From assembly GCA_900766925.1 (NCBI GenBank), contig CAAFXG010000389.1, positions 89,952-153,951 on the forward strand: a DNA stretch of 64,000 nt, given 5' to 3'. The notes beneath the pieces were generated by a model that was not told the DNA's origin, did not search any database, and saw only the letters and a list, made by a program, of their open reading frames with translations. Below are positions 38,377 to 46,078 of this stretch, one piece after another; the stretch's first letter is position 1, and each line of letters starts with the position of its first letter. The stretch comes from Lachnospiraceae bacterium (lineage in GTDB: Bacteria > Bacillota > Clostridia > Lachnospirales > Lachnospiraceae). The translations under genes were made by a program, and so were the position numbers.

Positions 38377-38937
38377 GTGGTAACGCAGGGAACAAATGAT
38401 GGCGGTTCCAACATGAACAGAAGGCAGAGTAATAACGGTAAACAGGGAGGATATTCTTCGCGACCAAATAATGGTAACAGGAGTGATAACCGTAGGAATG
38501 CCGAAGGCAAAAGGGAGTACGATGGAAGAAGGACAGACGGATTCAAGCCTGATAGAGACAGAAATGATGGATCAAGAGGTGAGAGACGTTATTCAAAGCC
38601 GGATGGTAATCATTCGGGCAGACCTGAGTACAATGACAGAAACAGAGGGTACAACAGTTCACCAAAGTTTGCCGGAAAGGACGATGATGAAGAGGATAAC
38701 AGCAGACGAAGCAAATCTTCACGCCCTAAGGAAAATAAACCCAGTGTTACAATTCCTGATAAAGATAAGGCTATGCTCCGTATAGAGAAGGAACAGAAAT
38801 CTATCAAGAAAAAGCAGAGCAAAAAGAAGGAAAGTAATAGACCGCAGCCAAAAATGAAACGTCAGAATAACATAAATTATACCAAGAATTATGCTAACGG
38901 CGATTATGATGACTACGATGAGTATTATGATTATTAA
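38377..38937 (+). CDS. Arg/Asn/Gly-rich disordered protein, unknown function
   Basis: 186 residues from GTG 38377, with GGAAAGGAG upstream; ATG 38413 is an alternative. No folded domain is seen. The N-terminal two thirds are rich in Arg, Asn, Gly, Ser and Asp (RGG-like). A Lys-rich KEQKSIKKKQSKKKE stretch follows, then the acidic/Tyr tail DYDDYDEYYDY. This composition resembles RNA-binding disordered proteins. It follows spo0A after 37 bases, with no terminator seen between them. I do not recognise a family. Confidence 0.7.
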   Translation: MVTQGTNDGGSNMNRRQSNNGKQGGYSSRPNNGNRSDNRRNAEGKREYDGRRTDGFKPDRDRNDGSRGERRYSKPDGNHSGRPEYNDRNRGYNSSPKFAGKDDDEEDNSRRSKSSRPKENKPSVTIPDKDKAMLRIEKEQKSIKKKQSKKKESNRPQPKMKRQNNINYTKNYANGDYDDYDEYYDY

Positions 38938-38960
38938 TTAAATATTTAAACACAAAAATT

Positions 38961-39024
38961 ATGGGGCTGTCGCATTAGCGATAAACGGGCTACATCCTGT
39001 TTATCGCTAATGTGACAGCCCCAT
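38961..39024. repeat. Palindromic repeat A, bidirectional terminator
   Basis: Arms of 26 bases (start ATGGGGCTGTCGC, then ATTAGCGATAAAC) pair with one mismatch around a 12-base loop. It lies between convergent genes. The core GTCGC(A/G)TTAGCGATAAA also occurs in the palindrome at 42890-43035, so it is a dispersed family. There is no strong U-tract. Confidence 0.85.
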
Positions 39025-39039
39025 ATGCGGTATAATTGA

Positions 39040-39240
39040 TTAGTCAACAGGGAAACTTCCTGTTTCATCATCATTGAAAACATAATAAGCAGTATTCTCT
39101 TCCGGTTTAACATACAGACTAAGTGTTTTTAAATCGGAAATCTTTCTGCCACCATCGGTCCATATAGCTTTGGCGGCCTTAACTAATGATGCTTCATCAA
39201 TCTGCTTACCATAGTATTCTATGTAGAAAGTTGATTTCAT
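39040..39240 (-). CDS. Small conserved protein (DUF6465-like)
   Basis: 66 residues from the ATG at 39240, with GGAGGTG six bases upstream on the minus strand. It contains FYIEYYGKQIDEASLVKAAK and LSLYVKPEENTAYYVFNDD. This pattern of a single small alpha/beta domain with an LYVKPEE-AYYV motif resembles DUF6465 proteins common in Lachnospiraceae. Function unknown. It is monocistronic. Confidence 0.75.
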   Translation of the reverse strand: MKSTFYIEYYGKQIDEASLVKAAKAIWTDGGRKISDLKTLSLYVKPEENTAYYVFNDDETGSFPVD

Positions 39241-39399
39241 AGAATTCACCTCCAATCCATTGATACACGCAGGTTACTCCTTAATGATATAACATTATCC
39301 AAAAAAAAGCAACTAAGTAAACAATTTCTTGTTTATTGAACTATTATATGTTAGTATTATTACGATTATGCGTATTCTGGAATAACTATGGAGGTAACC

Positions 39400-41007
39400 A
39401 TGGACGAGAATTATTTGGATGACCTGCTGGGACAGGTTTCATCAGATAATACAAAACAGAATAAAGGGGTAGACCCATATATGGACATTGACCTGTCTGA
39501 TCTGGGCGATATTTCGCTTGATGAATTAGATGGTCTTGATGATATCGATTTATCGGGGCTTGAGCTTGATGACATTGATTTTGATGATGTAGATGTTCTG
39601 AGTCTTGATACTGATAAGGTAAAGCGTGCTGCTTCAAAGCAGGAGGAAGAGGACTTCAATCTTGATGATTTGATTGAAGAAACTTCAAATGATGAATCAG
39701 ATACACAATATAATGTAAACATGGATGACGAGCAGGATGTGTTTGCGGATGCGGATATGCAGCTCACTGAGGACACAACATATCCGGAGGTTATGTCTGA
39801 GGATATAGCTTCGTTATTTGACAATACCGATAAAGAAGATACCCAACAGTCGGATAATAAGGACTTTGATTCTGTAGCTGATTTTTTTTCAGGTATGAAG
39901 CCTGAGGGGGATGTTGCTTTACAGTCGGAGGGACAGGATATTGCAGGTATGGACCTTGATGATTTGTTCTCAGCGCTAGGTATTGAATCCGATGATAATG
40001 ATAGTGAAGATGAGGGCAGTGCGTATACATCGGGTCAGGATGAGTTGGATGATTTGCTTCAGGCATCCATGGAGATAAGCTTTGAAAATGGCGAGCTTGA
40101 TGATATTGATGATATTAGTGAGGTTAAACCGGAAGCCTCGGGCAAGAAGAAAAAGTCGAGAAATTCCAAGCACTCCGGCAAGGATAAGACAAAGAGCAAG
40201 GGTGGAGAAGCTCCTAAGACAAAAAGGACAATTTCAGAAATATTGTTTGGTGAACCGGATTCTGATGATATAGAAGAAGACAGGCTTTTTGAAGAAAGAC
40301 AGGCTCTTAAGAAGGTTGAAAAAGAAAAACAAAAAGCACTGAAAGAGGAAAAGAAGGCTGCTAAGGAGGAAAAAAAGCTTCAAACGCTTGAACTGAAAAA
40401 GGCTGCCGGCAATAAAAAGGCTAATGAGAAGGCCTTGAAGAAAAAGGAAAAGCAGGAAGAGTTAGAAGCTGAGCTTGAAGCTGAAAAGGGTCAGAAGAAG
40501 GTTCCTACAGCCGTTGTGATAATTGTATTTGCATTGTTTGCATTGCTGGGTGTGACGGTAGTTTTTGGAACAAAGGAGTTTAACTATTCACAGGTTATCA
40601 GGAAGGCAGCAGATTATTTTGAACGCCAGAGATACAGACTTGCCTATGATGAGGTATCAGGTGTAGAAGTGAAAGATAAGGACGAAGACCTTAAGGACAG
40701 AATATATACGGTAATGTATGTTGAAAGGCTTTATGAGTCTTACGAGAATAACATGGAGCTGGGCAGACCTGACAAAGCGTTAGATGCACTGCTTCGTGGG
40801 CTTCAAAAGTACGATGAACATTATGAGGAAGCTATAGAGCTTGATATTGTTGAGGATATTTTACTGTGTAGAACTAAAATTTTATTTGCCTTAGCTGATA
40901 CGTATGGTTTATCTGAGACTGATGCATACAGTATTATGGATTTAGAAGGACAGGAGTATACGCAGACTCTTATTAATTATTCAGAGGGTTTGCAGACGGG
41001 AGAGTAG
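39400..41007 (+). CDS. Large acidic membrane protein with coiled coil, unknown function
   Basis: 535 residues from ATG 39400, with GGAGG upstream; ATG 39388 overlaps that site. Residues 1-75 carry repeated short acidic motifs (LDELDGLDDIDLSGLELDDI). Residues 75-250 are acidic and disordered. Residues 250-280 are Lys-rich, and 285-365 form a highly charged helix (KALKEEKKAAKEEKK). One membrane helix follows at about 375-390 (TAVVIIVFALFALLGVTVVF). A roughly 150-residue helical, TPR-like outer domain ends it. The Asp repeats could be a cytoplasmic docking region. No family recognised. hisH begins 1 base after its stop. Confidence 0.8.
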   Translation: MDENYLDDLLGQVSSDNTKQNKGVDPYMDIDLSDLGDISLDELDGLDDIDLSGLELDDIDFDDVDVLSLDTDKVKRAASKQEEEDFNLDDLIEETSNDESDTQYNVNMDDEQDVFADADMQLTEDTTYPEVMSEDIASLFDNTDKEDTQQSDNKDFDSVADFFSGMKPEGDVALQSEGQDIAGMDLDDLFSALGIESDDNDSEDEGSAYTSGQDELDDLLQASMEISFENGELDDIDDISEVKPEASGKKKKSRNSKHSGKDKTKSKGGEAPKTKRTISEILFGEPDSDDIEEDRLFEERQALKKVEKEKQKALKEEKKAAKEEKKLQTLELKKAAGNKKANEKALKKKEKQEELEAELEAEKGQKKVPTAVVIIVFALFALLGVTVVFGTKEFNYSQVIRKAADYFERQRYRLAYDEVSGVEVKDKDEDLKDRIYTVMYVERLYESYENNMELGRPDKALDALLRGLQKYDEHYEEAIELDIVEDILLCRTKILFALADTYGLSETDAYSIMDLEGQEYTQTLINYSEGLQTGE

Positions 41008-41008
41008 A

Positions 41009-41617
41009 ATGATTTCAATACTTGATTATGATGCAGGTAATATTAAGAGTGTAGAAAAGGCGTTGGCATACCTTGGAGAGGAAGCTGTTATAACCAGAGA
41101 CAGAGATGTAATAATGGCCAGTGATAAGGTTATTCTTCCGGGTGTGGGTTGCTTTGGGGACGCGATGGATAAGCTTAGAAAATATAAGCTTGATAAAGTG
41201 ATTTATGATGTTTGTGATTCCGGAAAACCCTTTTTGGGAATATGTCTTGGGTTACAGCTTTTATATAAGACTAGTGAGGAAAGTCCGGGTGCAGTTGGTC
41301 TTGGAATATTAGATGGAGAAATAATCAGAATTCCGGACAGGGAAGGCTTAAAGGTTCCGCAGATTGGCTGGAATTCATTGGATATTACTCCAAATGCGAC
41401 TTTGTTTAAAGGTATAGCCGATGAGCATCCATATGTGTATTTTGTTCATTCATATTACCTGAAATCAGGAAATATTAATGATGTGGCAGCTACAACAGAG
41501 TATTCAGCTCACATACATGCATCAGTGGAGCATGACAATGTGTTTGCGTGTCAGTTTCATCCCGAAAAGAGCTCAACTGTTGGCTTACAGATACTTAAGA
41601 ATTTTATTGCATTGTAG
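41009..41617 (+). CDS. hisH: Imidazole glycerol phosphate synthase, glutaminase subunit
   Basis: 202-residue class I amidotransferase. The nucleophile is in PFLGICLGLQLLY, and the His-Glu pair is in FACQFHPEKSS. It supplies ammonia to HisF for histidine synthesis and the purine by-product AICAR. It is immediately followed by hisF. Other his genes are not in the window. Confidence 0.97.
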   Translation: MISILDYDAGNIKSVEKALAYLGEEAVITRDRDVIMASDKVILPGVGCFGDAMDKLRKYKLDKVIYDVCDSGKPFLGICLGLQLLYKTSEESPGAVGLGILDGEIIRIPDREGLKVPQIGWNSLDITPNATLFKGIADEHPYVYFVHSYYLKSGNINDVAATTEYSAHIHASVEHDNVFACQFHPEKSSTVGLQILKNFIAL

Positions 41618-41634
41618 GGAAGGGAGACTGAATT

Positions 41635-42396
41635 ATGCATACGAAACGAATTATTCCTTGTCTGGATGTAAAAAACGGAAGGGTTGTAAAGGGTATTAAT
41701 TTTGTTAATCTTAAGGATGCAGGGGATCCTGTAGCCGTCGGAGCAGCCTATGATAAGGCCGGTGCCGACGAATTGGTTTTCCTGGATATAACGGCATCTT
41801 CAGATTCAAGAAATATTGTTGTTGATATGGTTCGTAAGGTTGCTGAGACGGTATTTATTCCATTTACGGTAGGTGGCGGAATCAGAACAGTAGACGATTT
41901 TAAGGTAATATTAAGAGAAGGTGCAGACAAGGTGTCCATCAATTCAGCAGCAATTGATAATCCAAGGTTGATTAGTGATGCGGCAGAGAAGTTTGGAAGC
42001 CAGTGCGTTGTTGTTGCCATTGATGCAAGAAGAAGAGAGGATGGTTCCGGTTGGAATATCTACAAAAACGGTGGAAGAATAGATATGGGAATAGATGCTG
42101 TTGAATGGGCTATGAAAGCAGATTCCTTAGGCGCCGGTGAAATTCTTCTTACCAGTATGGATTGTGATGGAACCAAGGCCGGATATGATGTAGAGCTTAC
42201 ACGAATTATTTCGGAGAATGTATCAGTTCCCGTTATTGCATCAGGCGGTGCCGGAACAAAGGAGCATTTTTACGATGCATTAACTGAAGGCAAGGCAGAT
42301 GCTGCACTAGCGGCTTCGTTGTTTCATTACAAGGAACTGGAAATAATGGATTTGAAAAAATATTTGTCAGAAAAAGGATTATCCATGAGACTTTAG
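41635..42396 (+). CDS. hisF: Imidazole glycerol phosphate synthase, cyclase subunit
   Basis: 253-residue TIM barrel. It begins [18 protein letters not shown] with the catalytic Asp11-type residue, and has [35 protein letters not shown] (second catalytic Asp) and [11 protein letters not shown]. It pairs with HisH. AGGGAG precedes the ATG. Confidence 0.98.
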   Translation: MHTKRIIPCLDVKNGRVVKGINFVNLKDAGDPVAVGAAYDKAGADELVFLDITASSDSRNIVVDMVRKVAETVFIPFTVGGGIRTVDDFKVILREGADKVSINSAAIDNPRLISDAAEKFGSQCVVVAIDARRREDGSGWNIYKNGGRIDMGIDAVEWAMKADSLGAGEILLTSMDCDGTKAGYDVELTRIISENVSVPVIASGGAGTKEHFYDALTEGKADAALAASLFHYKELEIMDLKKYLSEKGLSMRL

Positions 42397-42462
42397 CACT
42401 CATGGATAATTAGCTTTTTATATTCTTATTTAGGGATGGTACTGATTTCGAGGAGACACAGG

Positions 42463-42885
42463 ATGGTTACATTGATTGAGAATAATATTACCATATCAGA
42501 ATATTTATATCTTAGAAGTAAAGTCAATTGGAGAACTTTAAGCGAGAAGCAGGCAGCAACAGCGATAGAAAGAAGTCTCTTTTTTGTAAAAGCAGTTAAT
42601 TGTGAGGGCGATGTAGTAGGTATGGGCAGGATTGTCGGTGATGGAGCAGTTATATGCTATATACAGGATTTGGTCGTGATACCTGAGGCTCAGGGAATGG
42701 GAGTAGGCTCATTGATAATTAACAGGTTGAAGCAGTATGTTGAGACGCTTCGTGAAGAGAATACAACGATGATGCTCTGCCTGATGTGTGCAAAGGGAAG
42801 AGAAGATTTTTATATCAGGCATGGATTCACGGCAAGACCTACGGACACACTTGGTCCCGGAATGATACAATTCCTTGCTGAATAA
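42463..42885 (+). CDS. GNAT family N-acetyltransferase
   Basis: 140 residues from ATG 42463, with GAGGAGA seven bases upstream. Acetyl-CoA binding motif A is VVIPEAQGMGVGSLIINRL, and the C-terminal FYIRHGF is typical of small GNATs. The DLVVIPE...GRIVGDG layout resembles AAC-type or YhbS-like members; the substrate cannot be told. It follows hisF by 66 bases with no strong terminator, and ends at a giant palindrome. Confidence 0.88.
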   Translation: MVTLIENNITISEYLYLRSKVNWRTLSEKQAATAIERSLFFVKAVNCEGDVVGMGRIVGDGAVICYIQDLVVIPEAQGMGVGSLIINRLKQYVETLREENTTMMLCLMCAKGREDFYIRHGFTARPTDTLGPGMIQFLAE

Positions 42886-42889
42886 AAGC

Positions 42890-43035
42890 TGCTGTCGCGT
42901 TAGCGATAAACAGAGAGGTAGCCCAATATAAACCATATGCGTGAACTGTTTTCATTCTGTTATGCAGGCCATTCAAACAGTACACGCATATGGTTTATAT
43001 TGGGCTACCCCCTATTTATCGCTAATGCGACAGCT
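42890..43035. repeat. 146-bp nested palindrome, repeat family B and terminator
   Basis: Arms of about 62 bases: the left arm runs GCTGTCGC, GTTAGCGATAAA, GGTAGCCCAATATAAACC, ATATGCGTG. The right arm is its complement with a few mismatches, around a roughly 25-base loop near 42950-42975. The outer part shares its core with the repeat at 38961. TCTCTTTTT follows for the plus strand, and the minus-strand reading runs into AGCTTTTATT. It lies between convergent genes. Confidence 0.88.
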
Positions 43036-43041
43036 CTCTTT

Positions 43042-43275
43042 TTATTCAGCGAGATATGGCTTGATTGCTGCCATAATATCCTCTGAATCACCTTCTGTAT
43101 GGATGTTAAGGTCAATTGGCTTAGAAATGTCTAAGCTGAATATACCCATAATTGACTTTGCATCAATTACATATCTTCCTGAAACTAAATCAAATTCAGC
43201 GTTAAAACCGCTGATGTCGTTAACAAAGCTCTTAACTTTATCAATTGAATTGAGAGAAATCTTAACTGCTATCAT
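43042..43275 (-). CDS. HPr-like protein lacking the active-site His
   Basis: 77 residues with the HPr fold signature (VIDAKSIMGIFSLDISKPID, then IHTEGDSED). The region that should read GLHARPA is LNSIDKVKSF, so there is no His15 for PEP-dependent phosphotransfer. Ser41, equivalent to the regulatory Ser46, is kept in AKSIMG. This resembles Crh-type proteins, which also lack His15 but are phosphorylated by HPr kinase. AGGAGGC precedes the ATG on the minus strand. It is monocistronic. Confidence 0.85.
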   Translation of the reverse strand: MIAVKISLNSIDKVKSFVNDISGFNAEFDLVSGRYVIDAKSIMGIFSLDISKPIDLNIHTEGDSEDIMAAIKPYLAE

Positions 43276-43390
43276 GAAAAGCCTCCTTGTTTATATTGTA
43301 ATATTGTTTACATTTTTTGTTTATGTATGATACTATAATATAAGTTTCAGCTATAAAAGTCAATATAAATGACAGGAGATTTTGCGTAAA

Positions 43391-44683
43391 ATGTTTGTTA
43401 ATTTACAAGGAAAAAAAGTTGCCATATATACTCTCGGATGTAAGGTGAATCAGTATGAATCAGACTGTATTATTGATAGGTTATCATCCATTGGATGTAT
43501 TGCTGTTGGTTTTGATGATATCGCTGATATATATATAATTAATACATGTGCGGTTACTAATATTGCAGAGCGCAAATCAAGACAGATTATACATCGGGCG
43601 AAGAAGCGTAACCCACAGGCCGTTATTGTTGCAATGGGTTGTTATGTTCAGGCAGCAAAGGAAAAGGTTGAAGAGGATTTATCGGTTGATATTGTAGTTG
43701 GCAATAACAGAAAAAAGGATATTGCGAGAATCCTTGATGAGTATTATGGCAAAAATGACATAGGGGATAATTTCATAGATATTAATAGTACAAATGAATA
43801 TGAGAGTATGGATTTAATTAAGCCGAGAGAACATTGCAGGGCGTATGTCAAGGTCCAGGACGGCTGTAATAATTTCTGCTCGTACTGCATAATTCCATAT
43901 ACTCGTGGACGGATAAGGAGCAGAGCTCTTAGTGATGTTTTGCATGAGGTTAGAACTTTAAGTCAGAATGGAATTAAGGAGGTCGTGATAACAGGAATTA
44001 ATTTGTCATGTTACAGGGACGAGGATGGTAATGAACTGCTTGATTTGCTGCAGGCTGTAAGTACAATAGAAGGAATTTACAGAGTCAGAATGGGTTCGCT
44101 GGAACCCGGAATAATTACCGAGAGCTTTATGGAGGGAATATATAAGAATTCCAAAATCTGCCCACATTTTCATCTGTCCTTGCAAAGTGCATGTAATGAC
44201 ACACTGAAAAGAATGAATCGTCATTATACAATTGAAGAATTTGAGGATAAATGCAGGCTTATAAGAAGCTATTATGACCGTCCTGCACTCACTACTGATA
44301 TTATTGTTGGTTTTCCGGGTGAGACGGAGGCTGAATTTGAGATTACAAGGCAGAATCTTGAAAGAATTAATTTATATGAAATGCATATATTTAAGTATTC
44401 TGTTCGAAATGGAACGTTAGCTGCCAAAATGCCGGATCAGGTGCCCGATTCGATAAAGGAGCAAAGAAGTAATATTTTGCTTGAAATGGCAGCCAGACAT
44501 AAGGAAGAATATGAAGCTTCATTTAAGGGTGAAACTGTGCCGGTTCTTGTTGAGGAGTATGAATATAAGGGTGACAGATATTTATTTAATGGACATACGG
44601 ACAGATATATTCTTGTTAGCAGGGAAGCAGGTGAACAGGAGTGCCGCAGAAGCGTAAATGAGATTATTAATGTTAAGATTTAA
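43391..44683 (+). CDS. mtaB: tRNA t6A37 methylthiotransferase MtaB
   Basis: About 430-residue radical-SAM methylthiotransferase. The UPF0004 domain has YTLGCKVNQYESD, NTCAVTNIAERKSRQ and AMGCYVQ. The radical SAM motif is CNNFCSYCIIPYTRGRIRSR (CxxxCxxC), and a C-terminal TRAM-like domain ends the protein. The TLGCKVNQ motif marks MtaB (ms2t6A37) against MiaB. AGGAGA lies 12 bases before ATG 43391 and 3 before an in-frame TTG at 43382, so the start is slightly uncertain. Confidence 0.93.
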   Translation: MFVNLQGKKVAIYTLGCKVNQYESDCIIDRLSSIGCIAVGFDDIADIYIINTCAVTNIAERKSRQIIHRAKKRNPQAVIVAMGCYVQAAKEKVEEDLSVDIVVGNNRKKDIARILDEYYGKNDIGDNFIDINSTNEYESMDLIKPREHCRAYVKVQDGCNNFCSYCIIPYTRGRIRSRALSDVLHEVRTLSQNGIKEVVITGINLSCYRDEDGNELLDLLQAVSTIEGIYRVRMGSLEPGIITESFMEGIYKNSKICPHFHLSLQSACNDTLKRMNRHYTIEEFEDKCRLIRSYYDRPALTTDIIVGFPGETEAEFEITRQNLERINLYEMHIFKYSVRNGTLAAKMPDQVPDSIKEQRSNILLEMAARHKEEYEASFKGETVPVLVEEYEYKGDRYLFNGHTDRYILVSREAGEQECRRSVNEIINVKI

Positions 44684-44833
44684 TATTAAGGTGTAAAATA
44701 TTAATTCTAAATGTTGATATACTTTATTATATTAAATAAAATGATGCTGTAACTAATTTAATTAACTTATTACGACTTATTTTACAATAACTTGTGATAA
44801 GTTAGTTAATTTTGTAAATAAATTAAAAAGTGC

Positions 44834-44862
44834 TTGCTTTTTGACTTGACCTCTGATATACT
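44834..44862 (+). promoter_or_regulatory. Promoter of tRNA-Glu
   Basis: TTGCTT, 17 bases, TATACT, ending 21 bases before the tRNA. The preceding 150 bases (44684-44833) are AT-rich and show nothing further that I can name. Confidence 0.75.
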
Positions 44863-44883
44863 AGCACATGTTGAAAGAAACAT

Positions 44884-44955
44884 GGTTCGTTGGTCAAGCG
44901 GCTAAGACGTCGCCCTCTCACGGCGAAAACAGGGGTTCGATTCCCCTACGGACTG
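44884..44955 (+). tRNA. tRNA-Glu (anticodon CUC)
   Basis: The cloverleaf is readable. Acceptor GGTTCGT pairs with ACGGACT, with a G-U first pair and one internal U-G pair. The anticodon stem is TCGCC/GGCGA with loop CTCTCAC, giving anticodon CTC. The T stem-loop is GGGG TTCGATT CCCC. CCA is not encoded. It is a stand-alone gene with its own promoter and terminator. Confidence 0.95.
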
Positions 44956-44958
44956 CTA

Positions 44959-44987
44959 AGAGCTGGAATTATATTCCGGCTCTTTTT
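44959..44987 (+). terminator. Terminator of tRNA-Glu
   Basis: Stem AGAGCTGGAAT against ATTCCGGCTCT (one G-U pair), followed by TTTTT. Confidence 0.92.
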
Positions 44988-45141
44988 GCGTATATTAATC
45001 GAGTAGGAGAAAGCCTGCCCGATTATTATGTCGACAAAAATCTTGAATAATTACTGCATATCATATATACTATTTATGTACGATACCCGAATATATATAA
45101 TACAAATAAGGGTACATTTTACAAGGAGGGGGTAATTTTAT

Positions 45142-45972
45142 ATGAAGACATGTCATGCATGTGGAACAAAGGTAGATGATAAGGAACTTGTCTGTCCAGT
45201 GTGTGGGGCTACTGTTGTTATGGCAACAAGTGGACTAAGCCTTAAGGCCGAAGAAACGGTTAAAATGAAATCAAGCCCTTCAATGGGTAAAACAGTCAGC
45301 ACGGGCTCCGGATTGACGGACATACTCAGAGGTGAAGATGATGATTATGGTGATGCGGATGATGACTCATATGTAATGGGTTCAATACCGACAGCATTGT
45401 CCAAGAACTCTGTTTATGACGCATCTGATGAGGAAGAGAAAGCAAGGCGCAAGAGAGAAAATCATAAGGTTAATAGTACCATATTTAAAATAGTTATTTT
45501 GGGACTTGTGGCATTTGGAATTTATTATGTGGTAACCAATTTTATTCTTGTTGAAAGAGGTGCCAAGTCATATGAGGATGCGCTTAAAATTTATGTAGAA
45601 GCTATAAATGATAATGATGTTGATAAGATGAAGGAGATAGTTCCTCTTTATTATTCAAATAAAGCCGATAAGGCACAGGAATTTATTGATTACATGAAGA
45701 ATGTACAATTTACAGCAAGTGATATTGTTGATGCTAAGGCTATCGACGAGGTCAGAGTGGGTATGATTGAGTCTGATGTCAAGTTGAGATATAACAAGAC
45801 CATTTACATTGAAGATGCGTATACTCTTACGGTAGAGTTTAAGGGCTCCGTTACATCTGATAGTGGTGTCGTAACTGACAGAGGTGATAAGGTAGAGATG
45901 GAATTCTTCAAAGCAGAAGGAAAATGGTATTTCTTACCTGATACATACGAAAATCCGACCTTCACACAGTAG
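45142..45972 (+). CDS. Zinc-ribbon membrane protein, unknown function
   Basis: 276 residues. The N-terminal zinc ribbon CHACG...CPVCG is at residues 4-22, followed by a disordered Ser/Asp-rich linker. A membrane helix sits at about 115-135 (STIFKIVILGLVAFGIYYVV). The outer domain of about 135 residues starts ALKIYVEAINDNDVDKMKEI, which resembles DUF4878/NTF2-like lipoprotein domains. The layout of cytoplasmic zinc ribbon, helix and outer sensor-like domain is common in Firmicutes and its role is unknown. AAGGAGGGGG precedes the ATG. Confidence 0.8.
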   Translation: MKTCHACGTKVDDKELVCPVCGATVVMATSGLSLKAEETVKMKSSPSMGKTVSTGSGLTDILRGEDDDYGDADDDSYVMGSIPTALSKNSVYDASDEEEKARRKRENHKVNSTIFKIVILGLVAFGIYYVVTNFILVERGAKSYEDALKIYVEAINDNDVDKMKEIVPLYYSNKADKAQEFIDYMKNVQFTASDIVDAKAIDEVRVGMIESDVKLRYNKTIYIEDAYTLTVEFKGSVTSDSGVVTDRGDKVEMEFFKAEGKWYFLPDTYENPTFTQ

Positions 45973-46004
45973 TAAATAAGCAGTAGTTGACATATAAGTA
46001 ATAT

Positions 46005-46054
46005 ACAGGGGTAGTGTTAAGCGTGGCGAGAGCGTGTCTTAACACTACCCCTGT
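46005..46054. terminator. Bidirectional terminator between convergent genes
   Basis: A perfect 17-bp stem (ACAGGGGTAGTGTTAAG and its complement) with a 16-base loop. The outer flanks (ACATATA...TATATGT) also pair loosely. No long U-tract is seen. Confidence 0.85.
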
Positions 46055-46078
46055 TAATGTATATGTCGGTTGCTTTAA

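Noticed and set aside
42436..42462. Longer start for the GNAT protein
   Set aside because: GAGGAGA lies after that ATG and fits the ATG at 42463.
44868..45050. 60-codon open frame over the tRNA-Glu
   Set aside because: It reads through a complete tRNA cloverleaf and its terminator.
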